Assembly: GCA_005801395.1 (NCBI GenBank)
Contig: SYDV01000077.1
Location: forward strand, 1-5,393
Length of the DNA: 5,393 bases
Reading direction: 5' to 3'
Source of the DNA: Planctomycetia bacterium
GTDB lineage: Bacteria > Planctomycetota > UBA11346
Part shown: one piece after another, positions 1-5,393 of the stretch
Numbering within the stretch: position 1 is the first letter of the stretch
Layout: each line of letters opens with the position of its first letter
Made by a program: the position numbers and the translations under genes
Notes under the pieces: model-generated
Database searches by the model: none
What the model saw: only the letters and a program-made list of their open reading frames with translations
Told to the model about the DNA's origin: nothing

Positions 1-42
1 GATGTACGCATGAATACCTTTGGTGAAAACGAAATGATCTAA
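1..42 (+). CDS. possible 3' end of a plus-strand gene (partial)
   Basis: Frame 1 of the plus strand is open from the window edge and ends at a TAA at 40-42, giving the tail DVRMNTFGENEMI. The other two plus frames stop within the first 36 bases. If real, this gene converges on the kinase gene with only three bases between the two stop codons. Thirteen codons are too few to identify a family, and an open run of this length can occur by chance. No terminator hairpin is visible between the two convergent ends. Confidence 0.3.
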   Translation, partial: DVRMNTFGENEMI

Positions 43-45
43 TGA

Positions 46-2169
46 TTAATGCTCGGTCAGATAACGCCCAATGTGTGGAGAACCGCGATAGGTAATTTTT
101 CCATTACCCGTACAAGTGACATTCAAATTCTTTACTCGTCCCAGCATAACATGACCAAAACCCAATAGCTCAATATCCGCAGCGTCCACATTGAGATCGG
201 TCGCATTCACCGAGCCATTACCACTACTTCGCAAACGTAGAGACGAGGCGTTACCGGCTAATTGCAGAGCGGCAGCGCCACTGAGCAGCACATGAAGATC
301 GCGAACGAATAATCGGCGAATATCAATAATTGGGGTGGGCGTTATGAGATCACCAGATGGTTGTTTAATAATGACGTTACTTTGGATCAAAACACTATCA
401 CAAGTGCCATCCACGCTGATCGCTCCCGGACTAGTATGATGTAATTCTAAATGAGTGACCTTCACACCGGTGAGCGTCATCGCACCAACACCAATCACTT
501 TGACGTTCAATTCCTTGCCCGTCATATGACGCAGTGATAGGAGTCCGTGTCCACGATGGATGAGATGAGTGAAAGCATCAGGCGAAACCGTGAGATGGAC
601 GATTTCTCCAGGGTTATGACAACGCAAAACACCCGCGTCCCCATGAGATAGAGCGATACCATTTGGGACTTTCTCAAATAATGCAGCTAGCGACCGACCA
701 CCCTCTTGGCAGGTAACAATGACATCTCCTTCACCATCAATTTCCAACGCGGTGAGAGGCACCACCGGTATCGCAGCGGCAGCAACCGACACATTTAAAT
801 TTGCCGCCGGTGGAATTTCTGAATTTACAGATGGCGTTACGGAAAGGACTTTCTGTTCAATGGATTGAATCGCCGTTTCAACGAGTGGCACCGACTGTTT
901 TACTTCGGGCTCAACGGCTTTAATTAATTCCTTTGGTGTAGTATTCAGTTCGCCCGTCGCGCTAACCACCGTAGTTAACGCGGCCTGGGCAGGCGTCTCT
1001 AACAGACTGGAATCTGCAGGTTTGATTTGGATTATCGCATCGCTTGGATAATGTGACGCGTCTGTCTGATGAGGTGAATGTTTCGGCGGCGTTTGTATTG
1101 GAAAAAATACGGGGGCTGCCTGAATGGAAGACGCTGATTGATTTTCTTTCCACCAAAATATGGCTGCGATACACATGACCAAGATTGCCACCCAAGCAAT
1201 TAACCGAGGACTTAAGTTCCACTTGAATTTTTCCTGCCTACTTTGCTGAACAGGTGCATGAACCGGATGCGTTACTTTGGCCGCAGTGATATCAGAAAAT
1301 GCTCGGCCCACGTCACCAGCTGTTTGCCAACGTTTTTCTGGCGTTCGTTCTAAGGCCCGCAATACCACTTCATCAAGGCGAACATCAATATTCACACGAT
1401 GCGATGGTGGCTCGAAACGCCCGAGCGGTAATTGACCGGTCAGCATCTCATAAATAACGACACCCAAAGCAAAAAGATCCGCCCTATGATCAATACCATT
1501 TGATTTCGCCACCTGTTCTGGTGCCATATACGCCGCAGTCCCCAGCATTTGGTCGCTACGAGTCAAATTTTCACGGCCCGTTTCTCCGCTCATTTTCGCC
1601 AAGCCGAAATCAGCGATGCGTACCCGTCCACTCGTATCAATTAGAATATTTTCTGGCTTAAAATCACGGTGCACGACGCCTTGCTCGTGGGCATAGGCCA
1701 GGGCATCACATAATTGTGCGACGACCCGCAGTGTTTCGCCAGGACTAAAGCTGCCGGTGCGCATGGCTTGACGCAAATTCGCGCCATCCACATATTCCAT
1801 CACCAGATAATGCCAGCCTTTTATTTCACCAATATCGTAAAAAGACACGATGTGCGGATGCGACAAACGAGCAAGCGCTAAACCCTCACGGCGAAAACGT
1901 TCGGTGAATGCGACATCTCGACCCAAACGCGGATCGAGTAATTTCAGTGCCACCACCCGATCAAGATGTGTTTGTCGCGCTTTGTAGACTGCGCCCATGC
2001 CACCTTGGCCCAATAACTCGAGCACTTCCAAACGTGGAAAAATATCGACTAAAGCGGAAGGCGTCGGTGGGATCCACGCTTGCCCTGACAACTGTACAGT
2101 GCTGTCACCTAAACCAGCTGTTAGCAGCGCCTGCGCACGTTGTTCATGATCTGGTGACGAGGTGCTCAT
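46..2169 (-). CDS. transmembrane Ser/Thr protein kinase with C-terminal DUF2807 (GIN) domain
   Basis: This 707-residue protein is predicted to phosphorylate Ser/Thr on unknown partners. The Hanks-type domain spans about residues 45-292: glycine loop G54-Q-G-G-M-G59, ATP lysine K76 (VALK), likely helix-C Glu95, catalytic HRDFKPEN (D169, N174), DFG at 187-189 and APE at 216-218. All catalytic residues are present, so it should be active. The RD-type loop suggests activation-loop phosphorylation. A basic stretch (311-322) precedes one transmembrane helix (about 322-340), so the kinase should be cytoplasmic and residues 341-707 extracytoplasmic. Residues 343-472 form a Pro/Ser/Thr/Ala/Val-rich linker. 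Residues 474-700 show repeated short beta strands (SGNGSVNATDLNVDAADIEL, then CTGNGKITYRGSPHI) typical of DUF2807/GIN domains. The ATG at 2169 has no clear Shine-Dalgarno sequence and lies three bases after the stop of a small ORF, so translational coupling is possible. The kinase and topology calls are firm; the DUF2807 call is by pattern. Confidence 0.95.
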   Translation of the reverse strand: MSTSSPDHEQRAQALLTAGLGDSTVQLSGQAWIPPTPSALVDIFPRLEVLELLGQGGMGAVYKARQTHLDRVVALKLLDPRLGRDVAFTERFRREGLALARLSHPHIVSFYDIGEIKGWHYLVMEYVDGANLRQAMRTGSFSPGETLRVVAQLCDALAYAHEQGVVHRDFKPENILIDTSGRVRIADFGLAKMSGETGRENLTRSDQMLGTAAYMAPEQVAKSNGIDHRADLFALGVVIYEMLTGQLPLGRFEPPSHRVNIDVRLDEVVLRALERTPEKRWQTAGDVGRAFSDITAAKVTHPVHAPVQQSRQEKFKWNLSPRLIAWVAILVMCIAAIFWWKENQSASSIQAAPVFFPIQTPPKHSPHQTDASHYPSDAIIQIKPADSSLLETPAQAALTTVVSATGELNTTPKELIKAVEPEVKQSVPLVETAIQSIEQKVLSVTPSVNSEIPPAANLNVSVAAAAIPVVPLTALEIDGEGDVIVTCQEGGRSLAALFEKVPNGIALSHGDAGVLRCHNPGEIVHLTVSPDAFTHLIHRGHGLLSLRHMTGKELNVKVIGVGAMTLTGVKVTHLELHHTSPGAISVDGTCDSVLIQSNVIIKQPSGDLITPTPIIDIRRLFVRDLHVLLSGAAALQLAGNASSLRLRSSGNGSVNATDLNVDAADIELLGFGHVMLGRVKNLNVTCTGNGKITYRGSPHIGRYLTEH

Positions 2170-2172
2170 AAC

Positions 2173-2304
2173 TTACTGCGGGGTTTCCAAAGATAGGACC
2201 GAAAGATTTAAGGATGAATCAAGAGTTTGAGCCGTACTACCGTAGGTCAACGCCAAAGAATTGATCGGCAAATGAAAGGAAACGCCAAACAGACCATCAA
2301 ACAT
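2173..2304 (-). CDS. possible small ORF, 43 residues, upstream of the kinase
   Basis: An ATG at 2304 is preceded by an AAGGGA Shine-Dalgarno-like sequence (2317-2312) at seven bases and opens 43 codons ending in TAA at 2175-2173, three bases before the kinase ATG. The product begins MFDGLFGVSFHLPINSLALT and ends LSLETPQ. I do not recognise it. It has no signal peptide, no cysteine and no clear transmembrane helix; alternating hydrophobic residues suggest beta strands. It could be a true small protein, a leader ORF that couples ribosomes into the kinase gene (which lacks its own good ribosome site), or a remnant of a longer gene. The same frame stays open upstream to 2418, but that part overlaps the 3' end of the lipoprotein remnant in another frame and is best ignored. 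Confidence 0.35.
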   Translation of the reverse strand: MFDGLFGVSFHLPINSLALTYGSTAQTLDSSLNLSVLSLETPQ

Positions 2305-2311
2305 AGCGACA

Positions 2312-2317
2312 TCCCTT
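2312..2317 (-). promoter_or_regulatory. ribosome binding site of the small ORF
   Basis: AAGGGA on the minus strand lies seven bases before the ATG at 2304. It is the best Shine-Dalgarno match between the lipoprotein remnant and the kinase. The kinase start itself has only a distant GGAA about 18 bases upstream. This is the main reason to consider the 43-codon ORF translated. Confidence 0.4.
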
Positions 2318-2338
2318 TTTATGACTAAGGCTCGTTGG

Positions 2339-2745
2339 TTATTTAATAGTATATGTAGCACCAAGCTGCCAAACCATATTTGTCTTATTCCCTCGGTGAA
2401 TACCATAGGGACCACCAAGCGAGTTCCACCTCATTGAAAGCAACTCGTCATTTTTAAACACTGATGGATAGTATTGATCCTACGACATTTCTTGACCATC
2501 ATATGCTCTACAAACGATGAATTTTATACGATACAGATCGTTGTCCTTTTTAAATGCTTCGTCCAGCAAACGTTCGTTCGGCAACAACTGCGCATTTATT
2601 TGATCGATGATTTTCATCGCCTGGGAATAATTCATGCCGATTTTAATCCGCTCAAACTCTTCGATAAAAGACTTTCCCGACTTGCAAAGCGGTCGTTAAC
2701 ACAGCCCGACAGCAACGCCATGGTGATGAAGATCAGGTATTTCAT
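2339..2745 (-). pseudogene. broken lipoprotein gene (frameshift plus in-frame TAG)
   Basis: An ATG at 2745 opens a lipoprotein signal peptide, MKYLIFITMALLSGC, with a textbook lipobox L12-S-G-C15, but this frame stops at a TGA (2634-2632) after 37 codons. A second frame carries on where the first leaves off (IEEFERIKIGMNYSQAMKII…), runs to a TAG at 2482-2480, and continues in the same frame after it (DQYYPSVFKNDELLSMRWNS…) to a TAA at 2341-2339. Adding one base in about 2695-2635, for instance in the T4 run at 2669-2666, and reading through the TAG restores a protein of about 135 residues. The IxxGMxxxQAxxII segment resembles small SmpA/OmlA (BamE-like) lipoproteins, and VFKNDELLSMRWN resembles the 'vFkdgkLvgwgwn' ending of small lipoproteins; both are weak matches. 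Two lesions argue for real decay rather than a sequencing error, though a recoded gene cannot be excluded. Confidence 0.75.
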
Positions 2746-2802
2746 GTAACTCTCACTTGGGATCAACTCACTTTTTTAGTTATTTTCTAAGTCGCTTAAG
2801 TT

Positions 2803-3408
2803 TCAGAAACTAAAAGCGAGACCGGCAACCGCCGTAACACCTTGTAATTCTCTGCGTGCATCGCCATTACCGCCCCACAGTCCTAATACTTCTATGCCGA
2901 CATCCAGCTGTACGTTAACCTGAGTCCACCACGAATCGCGCCAAAATAATCCTATTTCATTACTCACCAAGAGTGCACTGCCATCAGCATCCGCATATCC
3001 CAGATAACCCTGGGTTAATACGCCAAAATGCTCATTGAAGTCGAAATAATCCAAGCTTCCGACATTAACCGCCCAGGAATTTTCACTCTGCAGATACCCG
3101 AGTGTGAGCATTTGACGGTCAGATTTCAGACAGTTTGGAATCTGCATTAGTTCCTGCTCATTGCGTGCTTCTTGCCAGCTACTCGGAATTGACAAAACTA
3201 CATCGGCGCGGTAATTCTTGTCACCGTGATCCGTAATTCCCAGGGTTAATCTTCCACCCAAGGTGAAATTCGAACGCGACTTATCCTGCGTCAACGGCGC
3301 AACGCTTTCTTCTGACGTTGTTTCATTTTGAACCGCAACTACTGACGTCACTTCCGCCGCCATAGAGCAATTGATGAGGAAGACGCCAAACAAACACAGG
3401 TATTTCAT
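2803..3408 (-). CDS. exported protein of unknown function, possible outer-membrane beta-barrel
   Basis: The product is about 201 residues from the ATG at 3408; an alternative ATG at 3420 adds four (MSAR). I prefer 3408 because the start region shares a 13-base match with the lipoprotein start at 2745, and there is nothing like a Shine-Dalgarno site before 3420. The N-terminus is a Sec signal peptide (MKYLCLFGVFLINCSMA), with likely signal peptidase I cleavage at SMA|AEV. The LINC segment is not a proper lipobox because Asn precedes Cys. After a Ser/Thr/Glu-rich stretch, the mature part has alternating strands (NFTLGGRLTLGI, YRADVVLSI, QMLTLGYL, WAVNVGSLDYFDF, WWTQVNVQLDVGIEVLG) and ends VAGLAFSF. 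A terminal Phe after a final beta strand is typical of outer-membrane barrels inserted by BamA. It is small for a barrel (about eight strands). I do not recognise the family. It follows the sigma gene by 57-69 bases, suggesting co-transcription. Confidence 0.85.
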   Translation of the reverse strand: MKYLCLFGVFLINCSMAAEVTSVVAVQNETTSEESVAPLTQDKSRSNFTLGGRLTLGITDHGDKNYRADVVLSIPSSWQEARNEQELMQIPNCLKSDRQMLTLGYLQSENSWAVNVGSLDYFDFNEHFGVLTQGYLGYADADGSALLVSNEIGLFWRDSWWTQVNVQLDVGIEVLGLWGGNGDARRELQGVTAVAGLAFSF

Positions 3409-3477
3409 GCGAGCACTCATAGAAAAGGGGTGACAACCTATGATACGGGATTTCTTTCGCGTGGTTACAGAGCAATT

Positions 3478-4218
3478 TTAAGTGCCCTGCAGTGCGAGTA
3501 GAAGCTCACCCAATTCCGCATCAACCGCGGCGGGGGTAGCTTCGACTAAGGTATCAGCAACTTCACAACGCAAACAGATGCGAAAGCGCTCGCGCAGGCG
3601 AAACACCGCTACTTTCACGGCTCCTTCACTCATACCTAGTTCCACGGCTGCAGCTGCATAGGCTTCCGCTTCACCATTTTGTTCCAGGAATCGCTGTAAA
3701 TATTTATACTTTAATTGTGCTGATGACGACTGTTGTTCACGTTGCAAGCGATCCTGAGCCCGCTGCAACAACGTCGTTGCCCACAGCCGATCAAATAATT
3801 GCTGCGGATTATTGCCGTTATTAACCTGCTGCTGCTCGGCCTTCGCTACTACCGCATCATCCTGAAGTGACGCCAACGCTCGACCTCCACCACGTTTACT
3901 CGCCTGCAAAGCATCATGCCGATCAGCCAAATGATGATCCAAACAACTCAGCAACCAGCTGCGAAATCGTCCACGCTTACGATCAACCTGAGCAATTCCG
4001 CTATGCTCAATTAAATGTAACCAAAAATCTTGCACCGCATCATCTGCATCACGCCAACCGCGATGTTGAGCATGCGCGCGTAAAACATCCCAATACGCAC
4101 GGCACAACCAATCTAACGCGGCACGTGCTTCAGGCGAAGTCCCTGACGCCAACGCCACCTGACTCCAACGAGTCACGGCGTTAACCTGGTTGGAATTTGA
4201 ATTAATATCTGTGGTCAC
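3478..4218 (-). CDS. ECF-like RNA polymerase sigma factor (sigma-70 family)
   Basis: This 246-residue protein is predicted to direct RNA polymerase to a specific promoter set. Region 2 lies at about residues 33-105 (ALDWLCRAYWDVL, then DADDAVQDFWLHLIE, RGRFRSWLLSCL and HHLADRHDA), followed by a KRGGGRALAS loop. Region 4 is a helix-turn-helix at about 180-215 (AYAAAAVELGMSEGAVKVAV, then FRLRERFR). The C-terminal tail (EVADTLVEATPAAVDAELGE…) matches the extra segment usual in the long ECF-like sigma factors that accompany Ser/Thr kinases in PVC bacteria. The linker between regions 2 and 4 is unusually rich in Gln and Asn (residues 128-140 and 160-168). The start is a GTG at 4218, preceded by TAGGG at seven bases. 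No zinc-type or two-helix anti-sigma gene is adjacent, so control may run through the kinase in the same block; that is inference. It is the first gene of the minus-strand block. Confidence 0.92.
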   Translation of the reverse strand: MTTDINSNSNQVNAVTRWSQVALASGTSPEARAALDWLCRAYWDVLRAHAQHRGWRDADDAVQDFWLHLIEHSGIAQVDRKRGRFRSWLLSCLDHHLADRHDALQASKRGGGRALASLQDDAVVAKAEQQQVNNGNNPQQLFDRLWATTLLQRAQDRLQREQQSSSAQLKYKYLQRFLEQNGEAEAYAAAAVELGMSEGAVKVAVFRLRERFRICLRCEVADTLVEATPAAVDAELGELLLALQGT

Positions 4219-4225
4219 GACAAAA

Positions 4226-4230
4226 CCCTA
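4226..4230 (-). promoter_or_regulatory. ribosome binding site of the sigma factor gene
   Basis: TAGGG on the minus strand lies seven bases before the GTG start at 4218. It supports this non-ATG start over any internal ATG; the first conserved region-2 residues begin about 30 codons later. It overlaps an 8-base perfect palindrome, TAACGTTA (4229-4236). Confidence 0.5.
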
Positions 4231-4395
4231 ACGTTACCATTGTATTCCCCAAGTGACTTGCAGCTAAAATCGAACTAAGCAGAAGGCCATCTTTGACCGG
4301 TAATCTACCTGCTTGTTGCCCTTTCTTTGGTTGCCATGCTCCTACGTCTGATCCGTATCTGTCAGCTCTCAATGTTGGCTTCAACTCTGATCATT

Positions 4396-4400
4396 AAGGA
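4396..4400 (+). promoter_or_regulatory. ribosome binding site of sthA
   Basis: AAGGA lies six bases before the ATG at 4407, an ideal spacing. It fixes this start, which also places the FAD-binding GxGxxG motif at residues 12-17, where the family expects it. Confidence 0.75.
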
Positions 4401-4406
4401 CCTCTC

Positions 4407-5393
4407 ATGGAACCAACCCGTTACGATCTCGTTGTTATTGGTTCAGGACCGGCAGGCAGTACGGGTGCCTTGATGACTTCGTATTTCGGAAAAAAAGTTG
4501 CCCTGATTGAACGGGCCAAGTCTGTCGGTGGAGCTGGGATCAATACGGGCACCATTCCGAGTAAGGCTCTGCGTGAAAGCGCGCATATGTTATCCGGCTG
4601 GCGAGCGCGAAAATTAGGCATCAATGCCACATTGAATCAAAAAACCACGATTGATGAAGTCGCCTATCACGCGACCCAAGTGCAACAGGCATTGCGTGGT
4701 ATCTGCCAAACCCGTTTGAGCGAAAGAAAGGCGGAATTAATTATTGGCGATGCCTCCTTTATTAAATCGAACGTACTGCAAGTTGTCGCGCCAGATGGCA
4801 CCATGCGTTTATTGCAGGGCGATAAAATTCTGATCGCCACCGGATCATCGCCAATGCATCCACCTGAGTTTCCTTTTGACCATCCACGTATTCATGATTC
4901 GAATGAGATATTAGAAATTGACCAATTGCCGAGTAAATTAATCGTGGTTGGCGCTGGGGTTATTGGCGCAGAATATGCCTGCACGTTTGCTGAATTAGGA
5001 ATTGAGGTTCATGTTGTAGATGGCCGCGATAGTTTACTCGGATTTCTTGATCAGGACATTTCCAGCACCATTCAACAGGCGATGCAACGTCGCGGAATTA
5101 CTTTTCACTGGGGTGAGAAAGTAACCGCCTGTAACGCGCCAATTTCGGGCGATGTGACCCTGACTTTATCCTCTGGCAAAACACTGACCTGTAGTGATGT
5201 CTTAGTCGCCGCCGGACGTAGCAGTAATACTGAAACCCTCCATCTTCCCACCGCAGGCATAACCCCTGGGAAACGCGGGCTCATAACCGTCAATGAATTT
5301 TATCAAACTGAAGTTCCCCATATTTACGCCGCAGGTGATGTCGTTGGACCACCCGCACTCGCGGCAACTGGAATGGAACAAGCCCGCGTCGCC
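4407..5393 (+). CDS. sthA: SthA-like soluble NAD(P)+ transhydrogenase, 3' end outside window
   Basis: The first 329 codons of a flavoprotein whose family is usually about 465 residues. SthA transfers hydride between NADPH and NAD+ in the cytoplasm using bound FAD, balancing the two pools. Visible motifs are the N-terminal FAD fold GSGPAG (12-17) with E35 at the end of strand 2, the SthA-type signature NTGTIPSKALRE (46-57), ATGSSP (144-149), the second nucleotide fold VGAGVIGAEYA (181-191) followed by a DQD motif near FLDQDI, and the second FAD motif YAAGDVVGPPALAATGMEQAR near the end. Most relatives keep a Cys in the GG(G/V)C segment (Cys45 in E. coli SthA); here the segment is VGGAGINTGT, with Gly44 at that place, and Thr49 at the second position as in other SthA proteins. 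There is therefore no redox Cys pair, which excludes a dihydrolipoamide dehydrogenase, mercuric reductase or glutathione reductase role. The dimerisation domain is outside the window. Confidence 0.88.
   Translation, partial: MEPTRYDLVVIGSGPAGSTGALMTSYFGKKVALIERAKSVGGAGINTGTIPSKALRESAHMLSGWRARKLGINATLNQKTTIDEVAYHATQVQQALRGICQTRLSERKAELIIGDASFIKSNVLQVVAPDGTMRLLQGDKILIATGSSPMHPPEFPFDHPRIHDSNEILEIDQLPSKLIVVGAGVIGAEYACTFAELGIEVHVVDGRDSLLGFLDQDISSTIQQAMQRRGITFHWGEKVTACNAPISGDVTLTLSSGKTLTCSDVLVAAGRSSNTETLHLPTAGITPGKRGLITVNEFYQTEVPHIYAAGDVVGPPALAATGMEQARVA

Larger units (their letters stand above)
4219..4406. other. divergent intergenic region between the sigma gene and sthA
   Basis: The 188 bases between the divergent starts must hold the promoters of both genes. 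On the minus strand TACAAT (4244-4239) is a five-of-six match to a sigma-70 -10 box, about 20 bases before the GTG of the sigma gene, but its -35 region is poor. The palindrome TAACGTTA (4229-4236) lies just downstream of it and could be an operator. On the plus strand a TTGACC occurs near 4293 without a convincing -10 box at the right distance. No GGAAC-type ECF promoter was found. No coding sequence is supported here: the minus-strand frame that crosses it is out of frame with the sigma gene. Confidence 0.4.

Noticed and set aside
962..1222. Minus-strand frame of 86 codons inside the kinase gene
   Set aside because: It lies in another frame under the linker and membrane segment of the kinase, where composition is biased; it has no domain or ribosome-site support.
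1908..2171. Plus-strand frame of 87 codons opposite the kinase domain
   Set aside because: The minus strand here encodes the glycine loop and ATP lysine of the kinase, so the plus frame is a shadow.
2305..2418. Upstream extension of the small ORF to an ATG at 2418 (81 codons)
   Set aside because: This part overlaps the 3' end of the lipoprotein remnant in a different frame; the internal ATG at 2304 has the better ribosome site.
2474..2749. Plus-strand open frame of 91 codons
   Set aside because: It is antisense to the lipoprotein remnant, whose lipobox and conserved segments explain the sequence better; it has no ribosome site and its product looks like no known family.
2799..2811. Palindrome AGTTTCAGAAACT at the end of the exported-protein gene as a terminator
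   Set aside because: The usable stem is only about five A/T-rich pairs and no T run follows on the minus strand.
3361..3372. Lipobox in the exported protein (LINC)
   Set aside because: Asn before the Cys does not fit the Gly/Ala/Ser rule, while SMA|AEV four residues later is a normal signal peptidase I site.
3442..3469. ECF-type promoter before the exported-protein gene (TGTAACC, 15 bases, CGTATC on the minus strand)
   Set aside because: The spacing and the -35 core differ from the common GGAAC-type elements, and the same pattern is not found before the sigma gene or sthA, so it may be chance.
3867..4184. Plus-strand frame of 105 codons, rich in His, Asn and Thr
   Set aside because: It is antisense to sigma region 2, and its odd composition is what the complement of that gene would give.
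4202..4384. Minus-strand frame of 60 codons crossing the divergent intergenic region
   Set aside because: It overlaps the sigma start in another frame, has no recognisable product and covers the place where promoters must lie.
4421..5293. Minus-strand frames of 69 and 62 codons opposite sthA
   Set aside because: The plus strand shows FAD and NAD(P) motifs throughout this interval; these are complementary shadows.

Overview
The window looks like a moderate-GC bacterial chromosome. The best hint of origin is the pairing of two protein families common in the Planctomycetota/Verrucomicrobiota (PVC) group: a transmembrane Hanks-type Ser/Thr kinase with a 'LGRFxPPS…DVRLDEVVLRALE' kinase C-lobe, and a long ECF-like sigma factor with an RGRFRSWLL and KRGGG signature. 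I have no database support for this, so the phylum is an inference. Signal peptides, a lipobox and a possible beta-barrel protein point to a diderm envelope.

Layout: bases 1-42 may hold the last 13 codons of a plus-strand gene that converges on the kinase. From 4218 down to 46 everything reads on the minus strand, in this order: ECF-like sigma factor (4218-3478), exported possible outer-membrane protein (3408 or 3420-2803), a broken lipoprotein gene (2745-2339) with one frameshift and one in-frame amber codon, a possible 43-codon ORF (2304-2173), and a 707-residue Ser/Thr kinase (2169-46). A 188-bp divergent intergenic region (4219-4406) separates this block from a plus-strand sthA-type flavoprotein disulfide reductase-family gene (4407 to the window edge), which is cut off at codon 329.

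How the genes may work together: the minus-strand block has short gaps (57, 57 or 62, 34 and 3 nt), one orientation and no convincing internal terminator, so it could be one operon. It would place a sigma factor together with a membrane kinase. The kinase has a cytoplasmic catalytic domain, one transmembrane helix, a Pro/Ser/Thr/Ala-rich linker and an extracytoplasmic beta-solenoid-like DUF2807/GIN domain. With the exported proteins between them, this resembles a candidate envelope-sensing module, though no link between kinase and sigma factor is shown by the sequence. The lipoprotein has decayed, so if it was part of the system the system has lost it here. The sthA-type gene is metabolic (NADH/NADPH balance) and probably unrelated.

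No RNA genes, insertion sequences, CRISPR arrays, origins or attachment sites were seen. The stretch 2170-2802, which has no intact long gene, is explained by the lipoprotein remnant and the small ORF.
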